DNA of 53,845 nucleotides from assembly GCA_023667695.1 (NCBI GenBank), contig JAMOZY010000018.1:1-53845 (forward strand), given 5' to 3'. This stretch comes from Clostridium sp. (GTDB lineage Bacteria > Bacillota > Clostridia > Lachnospirales > Lachnospiraceae). The notes under the pieces are model-generated. The model did not search any database and was not told where the DNA came from. It was given only the letters and a program-made list of their open reading frames with translations. Below, in pieces: positions 1 through 9,211 of the stretch. A program made the position numbers and the translations under genes. Each line of letters begins with the position of its first letter. Within the stretch, counting starts at the first letter, position 1.

Positions 1-70
1 ACAGAACCGGGGCAGCTCTGTCTATTTAATTCCTACAGTAAATTTACGCTATCAGATTACAAGGGGGAAC

Positions 71-99
71 TTGACAATTCCAGGTGATTATGCTAGCTT
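71..99 (+). promoter_or_regulatory. Candidate sigma-A promoter of the alanine/glycine symporter gene
   Basis: TTGACA at 71-76 is a perfect -35 box. After 17 bases comes TAGCTT at 94-99, a weak -10 box preceded by TGC as in an extended -10 promoter. A small AGGC/GCCT hairpin and a run of eight T (118-125) follow before the ribosome site; this could be a weak attenuator, but the stem is only four pairs. The remainder of 1-146 shows nothing else I can name. Confidence 0.55.
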
Positions 100-146
100 T
101 ATTTTAGGCGCAATGCCTTTTTTTTATGAATTTAGGGGAGGAAAAT

Positions 147-1565
147 ATGGAAGCAATCAATGGTATATTACAACAGATTTATGATGCAGTATCCGGCGTT
201 CCTTTAATCATACTGATTTTATTCGGCGGAATCTTTCTAACCATACGTTTGCGTGGTCTTCAGGTGCGGAGGCTGCCCCTGGCTCTTCGCTGGATGGTAC
301 AGAACGAAGAGGATGGTACGGGAGAGATTTCATCCTTTGGCGCCTTATGTACTGCCTTATCGGCAACCATCGGAACCGGTAATATCGTTGGAGTAGCCAC
401 AGCAATTGCGGCCGGAGGCCCGGGAGCCTTGTTCTGGATGGAGCTTGCAGCCTTCTTTGGCATGGCGACAAAATATGCCGAAGGTCTGCTGGCAGTAAAG
501 TACCGGGTCATTGATTCAGATAATCATACACTGGGCGGACCCTTTTACTATATTGAGCGGGGAATGGGAAGTAAATGGAAATGGCTGGCAAAGCTGTTTG
601 CTTTTTTTGGCGTATGCGTCGGTTTATTTGGTATTGGTACCTTTTCCCAGGTGAATGGCATTTCCTCTGCCATAAAGAACTTTTTCGATCCGGATATGAA
701 CTGGACTGTTGCTATTCCAGGCATTGGCACTTATTCCTGGACCGTTATTCTTGCATCCCTTCTTATCAGTGTCTGTGTAGCGTTGGTGCTGATTGGGGGC
801 GTAAAGCGTATTTCTAAGGTCTCGGAGACAGTGGTGCCATTTATGGCGGGTATTTATATTTTATTCTGTGTGGTGCTTTTGCTTTGCAATATTAAGGCAA
901 TACCGGCAGCAATCGCAACCATTGTGAAAGGTGCCTTTCAGCCCTCAGCAGTAACTGGCGGTATGATAGGAACCATGTTCATGGCAGTACAAAAGGGTGT
1001 GGCAAGAGGTATTTTTTCAAATGAAGCAGGTCTTGGCTCTGCACCAATTGCTGCGGCAGCAGCAAAGACAAAGGAACCGGTCCGGCAGGGGCTGGTTTCC
1101 ATGACAGGAACCTTTATAGATACGATTATTATCTGTACCATGACCGGTTTATCCATTGTATTGACTGGAGCATGGCAGGTAGAAGGACTGGAAGGAGTAG
1201 CGGTAACCACCTATGCGTTTAATACCGGTTTGCCGATACCGGCACAGGTATCTTCCTTTATTCTTATGCTGTGTCTGGTATTCTTTGCCTTTACCACGAT
1301 TTTGGGATGGGATTATTATTCCGAGCGCTGCCTGGAGTACTTATTTGGCGGCAGGAATCGGTTCATTCAGGTATACCGGTGGCTGTACATACTGGCTGTC
1401 TTTATAGGACCTTATATGACGGTGTCAGCAGTCTGGACCATAGCAGATATCTTTAATAGCCTGATGGCGCTGCCCAATATGATTGCGCTGTTTGCTTTAA
1501 GTGGTATTGTAGTCAAGGAGACAAGAGATTTTTTCCAGAATCGGCTTTCCCGAAAGGAAAAGTAA
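147..1565 (+). CDS. Sodium/proton:alanine or glycine symporter, AGCS family
   Basis: A 472-residue polytopic inner-membrane protein of the AGCS family (TC 2.A.25), which imports alanine or glycine with Na+ or H+. Family signatures are visible: the GTGNIVG segment followed by AAGGPGALFWM near residue 100, and the NEAGLGSAPIA segment near residue 300. About ten to eleven hydrophobic spans run through the protein. An ATG exists at 126, but the one at 147 is preferred because AGGGGAGG (134-141) sits five bases upstream. Length matches the family. The exact substrate and coupling ion cannot be told from sequence. The next gene starts 44 bp downstream on the same strand. Confidence 0.93.
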   Translation: MEAINGILQQIYDAVSGVPLIILILFGGIFLTIRLRGLQVRRLPLALRWMVQNEEDGTGEISSFGALCTALSATIGTGNIVGVATAIAAGGPGALFWMELAAFFGMATKYAEGLLAVKYRVIDSDNHTLGGPFYYIERGMGSKWKWLAKLFAFFGVCVGLFGIGTFSQVNGISSAIKNFFDPDMNWTVAIPGIGTYSWTVILASLLISVCVALVLIGGVKRISKVSETVVPFMAGIYILFCVVLLLCNIKAIPAAIATIVKGAFQPSAVTGGMIGTMFMAVQKGVARGIFSNEAGLGSAPIAAAAAKTKEPVRQGLVSMTGTFIDTIIICTMTGLSIVLTGAWQVEGLEGVAVTTYAFNTGLPIPAQVSSFILMLCLVFFAFTTILGWDYYSERCLEYLFGGRNRFIQVYRWLYILAVFIGPYMTVSAVWTIADIFNSLMALPNMIALFALSGIVVKETRDFFQNRLSRKEK

Positions 1566-1609
1566 GAATATAACAGACGACCCAAATAACAGATAAAAAT
1601 GAGAACACA

Positions 1610-2410
1610 ATGACGGAATTAGAAGCATATTATAATAAATTCAATGAAGAGAAGCGGTTGAATTCCCGCTACGGTCAGGTAGAGTTTCGAACCTCCATGA
1701 AGTATATCCATAAGTATCTGCAGGAGGCTGAGGAAGCGGGAAAGTCCAGGCAGGAAATCCGGATTCTGGATGTTGGTGCCGGAACCGGAAAATATTCCGT
1801 GGCTTTGGCAGAGGAAGGCTATGATGTGACGGCAGTAGAACTGGTGCGGTACAATCTGGGGATTCTAAAGCAGAAGGGAAGCAGTGTAAAGGCGATGCAG
1901 GGAAATGCCTTAAAGCTTTCTAAGCTGGAGGCGGATCAGTTTGACCTCACTTTGCTCTTTGGTCCCCTGTATCATTTGTTTTCTTTTGAAGATAAGGTAC
2001 AGGCACTAACAGAGGCAAAACGGGTAACCAAAACGAATGGTGTGATTCTGGCTGCCTACTGTATGAATGAGTATGGCGTGATTATGTATGCCTTTAAGGA
2101 GCAGCATATACAGGAATGTATGAAGGAAGGGCGTTTAACAGAGGATTTTCATTGCATATCGGAAGCTAGGGATTTGTATGATTATGTCAGAATTGAGGAC
2201 ATTGATGCTTTGAATCAGGCGGCAGGGCTGCAGCGGATTCAGATTATTTCACCAGATGGTCCGGCTCATTATATCCGTCCAACATTGAATGCAATGGATG
2301 ATGATACCTTTGAATTATTTATGAATTATCATCTGGCTACTTGTGAACGACAGGACTTAATCGGTGCCGGTGCGCATACGGTGGATATATTGAGGAAGCA
2401 GAAAGTATGA
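1610..2410 (+). CDS. Class I SAM-dependent methyltransferase
   Basis: A 266-residue soluble protein with a Rossmann-type methyltransferase core. Motif I (DVGAGTGKYSVALAEEGYDV) near residues 50-70 binds the SAM methionine, and an acidic residue in the following strand (TAVEL) would bind the ribose. FDLTLLFGPLYHL resembles motif IV. The substrate is unknown; the fold is closest to small-molecule methyltransferases of the Methyltransf_11/25 type. The ATG has only a weak ribosome site. The stop overlaps the next start as ATGA (2407-2410), so it is translationally coupled to a tRNA-dihydrouridine synthase; a tRNA-related role is only a guess. Confidence 0.82.
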   Translation: MTELEAYYNKFNEEKRLNSRYGQVEFRTSMKYIHKYLQEAEEAGKSRQEIRILDVGAGTGKYSVALAEEGYDVTAVELVRYNLGILKQKGSSVKAMQGNALKLSKLEADQFDLTLLFGPLYHLFSFEDKVQALTEAKRVTKTNGVILAAYCMNEYGVIMYAFKEQHIQECMKEGRLTEDFHCISEARDLYDYVRIEDIDALNQAAGLQRIQIISPDGPAHYIRPTLNAMDDDTFELFMNYHLATCERQDLIGAGAHTVDILRKQKV

Positions 2411-3420
2411 ACTATTATTTTGCCCCCATGGAGGGGATTACCGGATATATATATCGGAATGCGGTCTGGCGTCATTTTCCTTATGTGGATAAGTTTTATG
2501 CACCCTTTATCCAGCCCAATCCCAAACGGGTCTTTGTTCCCAAGGAGGAGCGGGATATCTTACCGGAGCATAATGCAGGGCTTCCGTTAGTGCCTCAGGT
2601 GCTGACCTGTAGTGCCGATGGATTTATCCGGGCAGGAAAAGCCTTGGAAGCATACGGCTATACGGAGGTGAACCTGAATCTTGGCTGTCCTTCCGGAACT
2701 GTGGTGTCGAAGGGGAAAGGGGCAGGTATGTTGGCGGACCAGGACCGGCTTCGTGCATTCTTTGATGAAGTGTTTTCCGTTGACTGGAACGCGAAAATTA
2801 CCGTTAAGACGAGACTGGGAGTTACGGAGGAAGATGATTTTCGGGAATTCATGGAGGTTTTTTTGCAGTTTCCGATTGCAGAGTTAATCATTCATCCCAG
2901 ATATCGCATGGATTATTATAAAGGAATGCCCAGACTGGAAGCCTTCCAACAGGCAATTCAGATAAATTGTGCTGGAGAAGTATATAGGAGGCCGTCTGAT
3001 AACAAAGCAAGCATGAAAATCTGTTATAACGGAAATATTTTTACGAAAAAGGATTATGACAGATTACTTGCGGAATGTGGTGATAAAAATCTGGCAGGTG
3101 TTATGCTTGGACGGGGATTGTTGGCAAATCCGGCATTGGTTCGGGAATTAAAGGGTGGATCTTCTTTGACAATGGAAGAACTAAAAGCTTTTCATGATGA
3201 TATCTTTGCAAGCTATCAGGCACTGGATTTTGGTGAAAAGAATATCATATTTAAGATGAAGGAATTATGGAATTACTGGGGAACCATAGTTACAGGCGTG
3301 CAGAAGGAATTAAAAAGAGTAAGAAAATCGAATTGTTTTGCAGATTACAGGACAGCAGTGAAGGCTGTATTTTCAGAAGGACAGTTTACGGATACACATG
3401 GATATCTTCCGAAAGAATAG
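2407..3420 (+). CDS. tRNA-dihydrouridine synthase family protein
   Basis: A 337-residue FMN-dependent Dus protein that reduces uridine to dihydrouridine in tRNA. The TIM-barrel start is FAPMEGITGYIYRN. The catalytic loop NLNLGCPSGTVVSKGKGAGM holds the proton-donating Cys. KITVKTRLG, LIIHPR, CYNGNI and GVMLGRGLLANPAL follow in the expected order as FMN-phosphate and barrel elements. A second Dus (33119-34096) in this window is the better DusB match, so this is a paralogue, perhaps with a different tRNA position. It overlaps the methyltransferase gene by four bases. The 192-bp gap after it holds an AT-rich stretch with a possible TATACT box (3509-3514) but no convincing -35. Confidence 0.88.
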   Translation: MNYYFAPMEGITGYIYRNAVWRHFPYVDKFYAPFIQPNPKRVFVPKEERDILPEHNAGLPLVPQVLTCSADGFIRAGKALEAYGYTEVNLNLGCPSGTVVSKGKGAGMLADQDRLRAFFDEVFSVDWNAKITVKTRLGVTEEDDFREFMEVFLQFPIAELIIHPRYRMDYYKGMPRLEAFQQAIQINCAGEVYRRPSDNKASMKICYNGNIFTKKDYDRLLAECGDKNLAGVMLGRGLLANPALVRELKGGSSLTMEELKAFHDDIFASYQALDFGEKNIIFKMKELWNYWGTIVTGVQKELKRVRKSNCFADYRTAVKAVFSEGQFTDTHGYLPKE

Positions 3421-3612
3421 ACCGATAGAAGGTGGCCGGATAGGTGAGTTATGAAAAGAAATCAGATTCATATCATATAAAAATGATGCAGGATAATGAT
3501 AATCATGTTATACTATATATACCATGATTGTATCGTGCAGGCAATATGGTATAGAAAGAAGATTATAGTATGATTCTTACTGTATTGCCGAACACAGAAT
3601 AGGAGGAAAGCT

Positions 3613-4179
3613 ATGCATGAAGCAAAGGTATCGGCAGCAGAGGCATTGACAAAATTAAAAGAAGGAAATCAGCGCTACTTAACGGCAACGACAAATACTG
3701 GTGATATCTCTTCGCAGATTCGGAAGTATACCTGTGATGAGGGACAAAGCCCGTATGCCATTATTGTGACCTGTTCGGATTCCAGAGTGATACCGGAAAG
3801 TATTTTTATGGCTGGCATTGGTGAATTATTTGTCATCCGTGTAGCTGGTAATGTTATGGATAAGCACCAGCTGGGAAGCGTGGAGTATGCGGCTGACCAT
3901 TTAGGCTCTAGGCTGGTAGTGGTTCTGGGACATGAACACTGCGGAGCGGTAGGAGCTGCTATGGGTGCGAAGCCGGGCGGTTATGTACAGTACATAACGG
4001 ATGAAATCTGTAAAGCTATTGGAGATGAAAAGGATGAGAAGCGTGCCTGCTGCTTAAATGTAGAACGAAGCGTTTCTGTCATTAAGGAAAGTCTTAAGGT
4101 TCAGGATAGCGAGGATGGACTGAAGGTATGTGGTGCCTTTTATAATATTGGCAGTGGTCAGGTGGAATTTTTCGATTAA
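3613..4179 (+). CDS. Beta-class carbonic anhydrase
   Basis: A 188-residue cytosolic zinc enzyme interconverting CO2 and bicarbonate. The zinc ligands are all in place: Cys54 and Asp56 in TCSDSRV, His107 and Cys110 in GHEHCGAV. Length fits the short clostridial beta-CA group. AGGAGG lies just before the ATG. In anaerobes it supplies bicarbonate for carboxylases and may help pH homeostasis. It is monocistronic, ending in the shared terminator with pgsA. Confidence 0.93.
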   Translation: MHEAKVSAAEALTKLKEGNQRYLTATTNTGDISSQIRKYTCDEGQSPYAIIVTCSDSRVIPESIFMAGIGELFVIRVAGNVMDKHQLGSVEYAADHLGSRLVVVLGHEHCGAVGAAMGAKPGGYVQYITDEICKAIGDEKDEKRACCLNVERSVSVIKESLKVQDSEDGLKVCGAFYNIGSGQVEFFD

Positions 4180-4195
4180 TACAGACTTCTTCTGT

Positions 4196-4245
4196 AAAAA
4201 AGTGCGGCTGTTTATGATTTCAATCGTAAAGCAACCGCACTTTTT
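4196..4245. terminator. Bidirectional terminator between carbonic anhydrase and pgsA
   Basis: AGTGCGGCTG (4201-4210) pairs with CAACCGCACT (4232-4241) with one mismatch. An A-run lies on the left and a T-run on the right, so it can stop transcription from both convergent genes. Confidence 0.85.
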
Positions 4246-4250
4246 CTGTT

Positions 4251-4880
4251 CTATTTCCGTTCATTTGGTTCTTGTTCCTGCCCCGGATGCTTTTCCCGGT
4301 AGCGCTTGGAATTCAGCTGCCAGAACATGTGAATATACAAAATTAAGCTTCCGGCAAGTCCAACTGCACAGATAATCATTAGTATATTCGCAATTGTGGT
4401 CGGCATGGTTGGAAATAATACCAAAGCAATGAATACAACAAATACAATCGTGGTGCAGACCTTACCATACCATTGGGCGGAATCCCAGATTTTCTTATTC
4501 TTCCGGAAGGTACCGTAGAGTGCCATAATCATCATGCTTAATTCCTTAATCACAAGGAGAATCAGGACATAAATCATTTGCGGAAAGCGCCAGCAAAGAC
4601 AAAAAGCAATGGTAATATGCGTTAATTTGTCTGCAATTGGGTCCAGAACCTTTCCCAGTTCGGAAATCATATTAAATTTGCGGGCAATCTTGCCATCTGC
4701 CAAATCGGTTAGCGCCGATACTGCCAGTACGATTGTAGACCGTAGAAACTCCCAGTTTGTTTCCGCCTGCAAATACAGGGTTACAAACAATGGTAACAGT
4801 AAAATCCGGAAAACACTTAATATATTTGGAATGGTTATAATTTTGTTTTTATATGGAGAATCCATATTACTATTGTCCAT
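4251..4880 (-). CDS. pgsA: CDP-diacylglycerol--glycerol-3-phosphate 3-phosphatidyltransferase
   Basis: A 209-residue membrane enzyme making phosphatidylglycerophosphate, the committed step to phosphatidylglycerol and cardiolipin. The CDP-alcohol phosphatidyltransferase signature DG-x2-AR-x8-G-x3-D-x3-D is complete (ADGKIAR, then GKVLDPIADK). Several hydrophobic helices follow and the tail is charged. A longer reading from a TTG at 4895 is possible, but the ATG at 4880 is preferred because GAGGGGG (4886-4892) sits at the right distance. It lies 17 bp after trpS and is surely co-transcribed with it. Confidence 0.92.
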   Translation of the reverse strand: MDNSNMDSPYKNKIITIPNILSVFRILLLPLFVTLYLQAETNWEFLRSTIVLAVSALTDLADGKIARKFNMISELGKVLDPIADKLTHITIAFCLCWRFPQMIYVLILLVIKELSMMIMALYGTFRKNKKIWDSAQWYGKVCTTIVFVVFIALVLFPTMPTTIANILMIICAVGLAGSLILYIHMFWQLNSKRYREKHPGQEQEPNERK

Positions 4881-4897
4881 AAAGCGCCCCCTCAAGG

Positions 4898-5989
4898 TTA
4901 AACCTCGGAATTATATTTTCGCTGTTGTGCCTGAATAAGCTCTGCATCATCAAAATAATTAATCCGCATGGCAGCCTTCACCTCTGCTAATGTCTGAGTT
5001 GCTTCCTTTTGTGCAGCAATGCTTCCCTGATGAAGGATTTCATAAATGGCAGGGATATCCTGTTCCAGTTCTTTTCTTCTCGCACGAATCGGAGCCAGCT
5101 CCTGTTGGAGAACGGCATCCAAAAACCGTTTTACCTTAATGTCGCCTAATCCCCCCCGCTGATAATGGGCCTTTAATTCGTCAAGATTCTTATATTCCGG
5201 CAGGAATTGTGAAAAATGTTCATCAGAAGCAAAGGCATCCAAATAAGTAAATACAGTATTGCCCTCTAAATTACCAGGGTCCGTAATCTTTATATGATTC
5301 GGGTCCGTATACATACTCATGACCTTCTTTCGCACGTCCTCCTCCGTATCCGACAGATAAATGCAATTTCCCAGGGATTTACTCATTTTTGCTTTTCCAT
5401 CCGTACCCGGCAGACGGGAGCATACGTTGTTCTCTGGAATCAGTGCTTCCGGCTCCACCAGGGTTTCCCCATAAACAGAGTTGAATTTACGGACGATTTC
5501 CCGTGCCTGCTCCAGCATGGGAAGTTGATCCTCTCCCACCGGAACAATCGTTGCCTTAAAGGCAGTAATATCCGCCGTCTGACTGATTGGATAGGTAAAG
5601 AATCCAACCGGAATGCTGGCCTCAAAGTTTCGCTGTTGAATCTCGGACTTAACAGTAGGATTCCGCTGTAAGCGGGATACCGTAACCAGATTCATATAAT
5701 AAAAGGATAATTCCGTTAATTCCGGAATCTGGGATTGAATAAATAAGTGGGATTTGGCAGGATCTAAACCACAGGAAAGATAATCCAGAGCGACCTCTAT
5801 GATATTCTCACGGACCTTATCCGGATTGTCAGCATTATCCGTTAAAGCCTGTGCATCTGCAATCATGATAAAAATCTTGTCATATTCGCCGGAATTTTGT
5901 AATTCCACGCGCCGCTTTAAGGAACCTACATAATGTCCTAAGTGTAATTTGCCGGTAGGACGGTCACCGGTTAAAATGATTTTGTTCAT
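4898..5989 (-). CDS. trpS: Tryptophanyl-tRNA synthetase
   Basis: A 363-residue class Ic synthetase charging tRNA-Trp. The N terminus has [16 protein letters not shown], containing the HIGH-type motif, and KMSKSLGN marks the KMSKS loop. It is slightly longer than the usual 330-340 residues. AAGGA lies before the ATG. No T-box leader is recognisable between 5990 and 6160 on the minus strand, which is unusual for a Firmicute trpS but not rare. It is first in an operon with pgsA. Confidence 0.95.
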   Translation of the reverse strand: MNKIILTGDRPTGKLHLGHYVGSLKRRVELQNSGEYDKIFIMIADAQALTDNADNPDKVRENIIEVALDYLSCGLDPAKSHLFIQSQIPELTELSFYYMNLVTVSRLQRNPTVKSEIQQRNFEASIPVGFFTYPISQTADITAFKATIVPVGEDQLPMLEQAREIVRKFNSVYGETLVEPEALIPENNVCSRLPGTDGKAKMSKSLGNCIYLSDTEEDVRKKVMSMYTDPNHIKITDPGNLEGNTVFTYLDAFASDEHFSQFLPEYKNLDELKAHYQRGGLGDIKVKRFLDAVLQQELAPIRARRKELEQDIPAIYEILHQGSIAAQKEATQTLAEVKAAMRINYFDDAELIQAQQRKYNSEV

Positions 5990-6159
5990 AATAGTTCCTT
6001 TCTCATTTAAAAGTATACAACGATTATAAAAGGTATCTATTGGGATGTCAAGAAGCAGGAATGACAGATATTACCGCTAGGAATGAGAAAAAATAAGGAG
6101 TAAAATAGAAAATAACAGAAAAAGGTATATATTTTTTTCGTGTTTTTTGAAAGAAAATA

Positions 6160-6188
6160 TGGACATTTTCTGCATTTGTATTTATACT
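6160..6188 (+). promoter_or_regulatory. Sigma-A promoter of the zinc-phospholipase-like gene
   Basis: TGGACA (6160-6165), 17-base spacer, TATACT (6183-6188), about 30 bases ahead of the start codon. Confidence 0.65.
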
Positions 6189-6218
6189 TATTAAAACATT
6201 CGCAATGGAGGAAGGATT

Positions 6219-6788
6219 ATGAGAAAGAAAAGCCATTGGCGTCTGGCAGATTATTTGATTCGCGAGAATGAGAGACCGGCAATTGAACTCATGTTTAAGA
6301 TAGGAAGTGTGGCCCCTGATTTTATGATACGCTCTATGGTACAGGGGCATAGTTATGATACAACGACCCAACGGGTGGAACGGCGGATTGCGAAGCTGGA
6401 GGAATCCGGACGGTGGAATCTGGTGTCGGCTTACCGGCTGGGGTATGTGACTCATTATCTGGCAGATTATTTTACGGCACCCCACAATGCACCGGAGGCT
6501 TTTGGATTTCGGGCGCATTGTGTATTTGAAAAGGAACAGCTCCGACTGCTTCGTTGTCAGTTGAATACCCACTGGGAGGATTTTAAGCAGTATGAGGTCC
6601 AGGGGGATGTTATGGAATACCTGCGGGCGGTTCATGAAGAATATCTGGAGCATAGCCCGGAGGTAGAAACGGATTGTGATTATATTGTAAATGTAACCGA
6701 ACAGGTTTCCTATCAGATGTTTTCCCTTTTCAATGAGCGGCAGCGGAAGGTTCGGTATTCCATCCTTCATCGGCATGCTGCAATGTAG
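6219..6788 (+). CDS. Zinc-dependent phospholipase C-like protein
   Basis: A 189-residue protein resembling the zinc-dependent phospholipase C / S1-P1 nuclease superfamily (PF00882-type). Metal-binding-like segments are visible: HWRLADY at the N terminus, GSVAPDF, and YVTHYLADYFTAPHN, where His and Asp residues recur in helices. There is no signal peptide, so it is likely cytosolic, unlike secreted clostridial alpha-toxins. Its substrate is unknown, and no toxin function should be inferred. GGAGGAAGG precedes the ATG and it has its own promoter. Confidence 0.75.
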   Translation: MRKKSHWRLADYLIRENERPAIELMFKIGSVAPDFMIRSMVQGHSYDTTTQRVERRIAKLEESGRWNLVSAYRLGYVTHYLADYFTAPHNAPEAFGFRAHCVFEKEQLRLLRCQLNTHWEDFKQYEVQGDVMEYLRAVHEEYLEHSPEVETDCDYIVNVTEQVSYQMFSLFNERQRKVRYSILHRHAAM

Positions 6789-6811
6789 AAAATAAAAATT
6801 ATATAAAATTA

Positions 6812-6840
6812 TTTACAAATAGAAATAAGATGTGTATAAT
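6812..6840 (+). promoter_or_regulatory. Strong sigma-A promoter upstream of the hairpin-rich element
   Basis: TTTACA (6812-6817), exactly 17 bases, then a perfect TATAAT (6835-6840). Transcription would start near 6847 and run about 440 bases before the adhesin start codon, through the structured element at 6915-7036. It may give a long leader or a separate small RNA. Confidence 0.75.
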
Positions 6841-6914
6841 AAGAATGCTTGAAGCAATTCAAAGTAAAATCGGAAGTCATTCCATAAGTTCTTATTATCA
6901 CATCTTTTTGATTC

Positions 6915-7036
6915 CCGCGAGCAACGAGCCAAGTAGCCGCTTGCAGACATTGGCGACTGTTGCGAGGGTCAACTTACCCCGCCCCTTGGGGCGTTTCAAA
7001 TTTGATGCTCCGCTGATTGCGGCTGGGTTGTTGACT
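6915..7036 (+). repeat. Hairpin-rich intergenic element, possible dispersed repeat or non-coding RNA
   Basis: This GC-rich block lies inside a 497-bp gap (6789-7285) and differs in composition from its AT-rich flanks. It contains a perfect CGCCCC/GGGGCG hairpin (6980-6993), CCGC/GCGG around five bases (7010-7022), a CAAATTTG palindrome (6997-7004), and GTCAAC (6968-6973) complementary to GTTGAC (7030-7035), which closes the whole unit. It reads like the dispersed intergenic repeats of Lachnospiraceae genomes, but no second copy is in this window. The open frame through it lacks a ribosome site. The rest of the gap (7045-7265) shows nothing I can name. Confidence 0.5.
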
Positions 7037-7285
7037 GAATAAGGTTTGAATCAGACGAAATCCAGAGTACAAGTAAATTCATTCATCCTGTAGAAGGGAT
7101 GGTTCCGTTAATTTCAGAATTCTGCAAATGCAGGGATTCTTTCTATGTCGGGTCGGAATTCTCCGAAGCTTTCCCATTTTTTGATAATAAGCAGGCAGAC
7201 TTCAAAAGGAGTTGGTGTGTACAAAAGAATAAGGAATAAGCTTATGAAACCGGAAGGAAGAACGATATAGGAGGAAAGAAATCAA

Positions 7286-9175
7286 ATGAAAAAATCAAAG
7301 CTTATGAAACAATGTATGATAATTCTGGTAGGAATGCTGATTATGCTTTTCGCCAGTGTATCTTTTTTACTTCAGACCTTTGGGCAGGAACCGGAGCAGC
7401 AGATGCCTGCATTGCGGGTTGCCGATGGAAACCGGGTATCCTGCCTGAATGTCTGGTCACCTGAGGGCGGCGCCTCTTCACAGCCTATGACGGTATATTA
7501 TAATAGTACGGATGGCGGACAGCAGGCACCACAGATTATTTATCTGCGGGATGAAAATGTGAGTACGGTATTCTGTATTCAGTATGGCTCGCAGTTGTCC
7601 AGTGGGAATGTGATTGAGACCTGTTCAGAGGAAGCCTATCAACGGCTGAATGAGCGGCAGAAAATAAAGATTTCACAGGTGCTGGGCTGCGCAGCAATGA
7701 AATATGCACCGAGAGATGGAGAAGGCGGGTATAATGTGTGCAATACCGGCGACTGTACCTTCCAGAACTTTCGGCTGTATAATGCAACTCAGTTGATGAT
7801 TTGGTATTATATCGATTGCTGCTCCGATGCTCCGGGAAGTGGAAATACTGGTGGAATTACCTGGGAGGGAGTGACCCGTACCTGTAATGCCGGCTGGGCT
7901 GATTTGGCAGAGTGTGAGAGGATTAAGCATGAAATAGAGCATCTGTTTGATTTGCCTGGCTTTTGTGGAGCCAATCCGGCTCAGCTTCCGGTTCTGGAAT
8001 TAAAGTACAATTCCCAGGAGGATATTTACGAAGGAATTGTAACCGATGAAACCGGAATATTAGATGGATTTCAAATGACAGGGGCAGGGGAGCTGGAGTG
8101 GTTCCGCTGTAATCCGGATGGCAGCCGGAACGTGCATGGGAATTCGGTGAAAATCCGTAGCAAAAGCACGATGAGTAACCGGACAGAGCCGCTGGTCTTA
8201 ACCTGGAGCCGGAGCATTGCCGGAAGTAATCTGAATTATCTGCTGAATAAAAGTGAACCTCAGGATTTGGTATTTTATATGGGAAACCGGGAGGAAACGG
8301 TACGCGGATATTTGGGTATTACAACGGAACGGGTTCCGACGATTCTGATTGAAAAGCAGTCATCAGACTGGAACGAAAAGCTATCTGGTATCACCCTGCA
8401 GTTGTTTGAAGGAGAACGCCTGATACATGAATGGGTGACAACAGAGGAAGCCTATTGCATAAAGGACCTGGAAATCGGTCACAGCTACCGCTTACATGAG
8501 GTACAGCCCCTGGAAGGGTATGCAGAGACAGCGGATATGGAATTTGTAGTTGCAGATACGGAGGAACCGCAGATTATTGTTATGGAAAACCAATTTTTCA
8601 CAGGCCGCGTAATACTAACAAAGGTAAATGAAAAAAATGGCGCTCCGTTGGAGGGGGTTACCTTTGAATTGTTTAAGAAAACCGATGGGGTTGTGACTCC
8701 CCTGGACCGGCAGTATGCGGATAATCCAGAAGCGTATTATGGAAAAAAGCAGGAAGAAAGTGATATTTTTATAGGAAGCTATCAAACAGACCGGCAGGGA
8801 GAAATACAGGTAGATGAGCTGGATTATGGAGCTTATTATTTTGTTGAGGTAAAAAGTATATTAGGATTTCTGATTTCAAAGAAGTATTATTCCTTTTGCA
8901 TTGATGGGGAACAGCAGGTAATCGAGGTAAGCGTAACGAATCAGCCGGTTGAACCGCCTACAGAGGAGACCACGGCACATTCGGAGCATCCGACAACAGA
9001 GACACAGGAACCAGAGGAGGAGCCGACAGAAGGCGCAACGGTTGTGGCAGGCGTCAGCATCTGGAAAGAGGTGGAAACACCCCGGACCGGAGATTATGCG
9101 GTACCGGGAATCGCATTTCTGGGCCTGGTATTAAGCAGGCTGCTATTTCATATGATAGGCAAAAAAAGAGCATAA
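7286..9175 (+). CDS. Surface adhesin with thioester and CnaB domains and a sortase-like signal
   Basis: A 629-residue exported protein. Residues 1-33 form a signal peptide. A thioester domain follows (about 80-235), with Cys97 in VFCIQYG and Gln169 in ATQLMIW; in this family these residues form an internal Cys-Gln thioester that bonds covalently to host or surface targets. Two CnaB-type beta domains lie near 350-435 and 438-560, with Lys and Glu residues suited to isopeptide cross-links (LIEKQ, LHEVQPLEGY; LTKVN, FVEVKS). A Glu/Thr-rich stalk, TPRTG at 598-602, a hydrophobic helix and a KKRA tail make a sortase signal with Thr in place of Leu. No sortase lies nearby. AGGAGGAAAG precedes the ATG. 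It looks like a monomeric adhesin or pilus tip; the target is unknown. Confidence 0.85.
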   Translation: MKKSKLMKQCMIILVGMLIMLFASVSFLLQTFGQEPEQQMPALRVADGNRVSCLNVWSPEGGASSQPMTVYYNSTDGGQQAPQIIYLRDENVSTVFCIQYGSQLSSGNVIETCSEEAYQRLNERQKIKISQVLGCAAMKYAPRDGEGGYNVCNTGDCTFQNFRLYNATQLMIWYYIDCCSDAPGSGNTGGITWEGVTRTCNAGWADLAECERIKHEIEHLFDLPGFCGANPAQLPVLELKYNSQEDIYEGIVTDETGILDGFQMTGAGELEWFRCNPDGSRNVHGNSVKIRSKSTMSNRTEPLVLTWSRSIAGSNLNYLLNKSEPQDLVFYMGNREETVRGYLGITTERVPTILIEKQSSDWNEKLSGITLQLFEGERLIHEWVTTEEAYCIKDLEIGHSYRLHEVQPLEGYAETADMEFVVADTEEPQIIVMENQFFTGRVILTKVNEKNGAPLEGVTFELFKKTDGVVTPLDRQYADNPEAYYGKKQEESDIFIGSYQTDRQGEIQVDELDYGAYYFVEVKSILGFLISKKYYSFCIDGEQQVIEVSVTNQPVEPPTEETTAHSEHPTTETQEPEEEPTEGATVVAGVSIWKEVETPRTGDYAVPGIAFLGLVLSRLLFHMIGKKRA

Positions 9176-9211
9176 ACAAGTGAAATGAGAATAAAATCCT
9201 TAAGAAAGAGG

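Noticed and set aside
5990-6160. T-box leader for trpS
   Set aside because: No T-box core or specifier hairpin could be seen on the minus strand; only an AT-rich stretch.
6048-6776. Long minus-strand frame opposite the zinc-phospholipase-like gene
   Set aside because: It is the shadow of a well-supported gene with motifs, promoter and ribosome site on the plus strand.
6830-7042. Open frame through the hairpin-rich element
   Set aside because: It starts inside the -10 region of a promoter, has no ribosome site, and its codons follow the hairpins.
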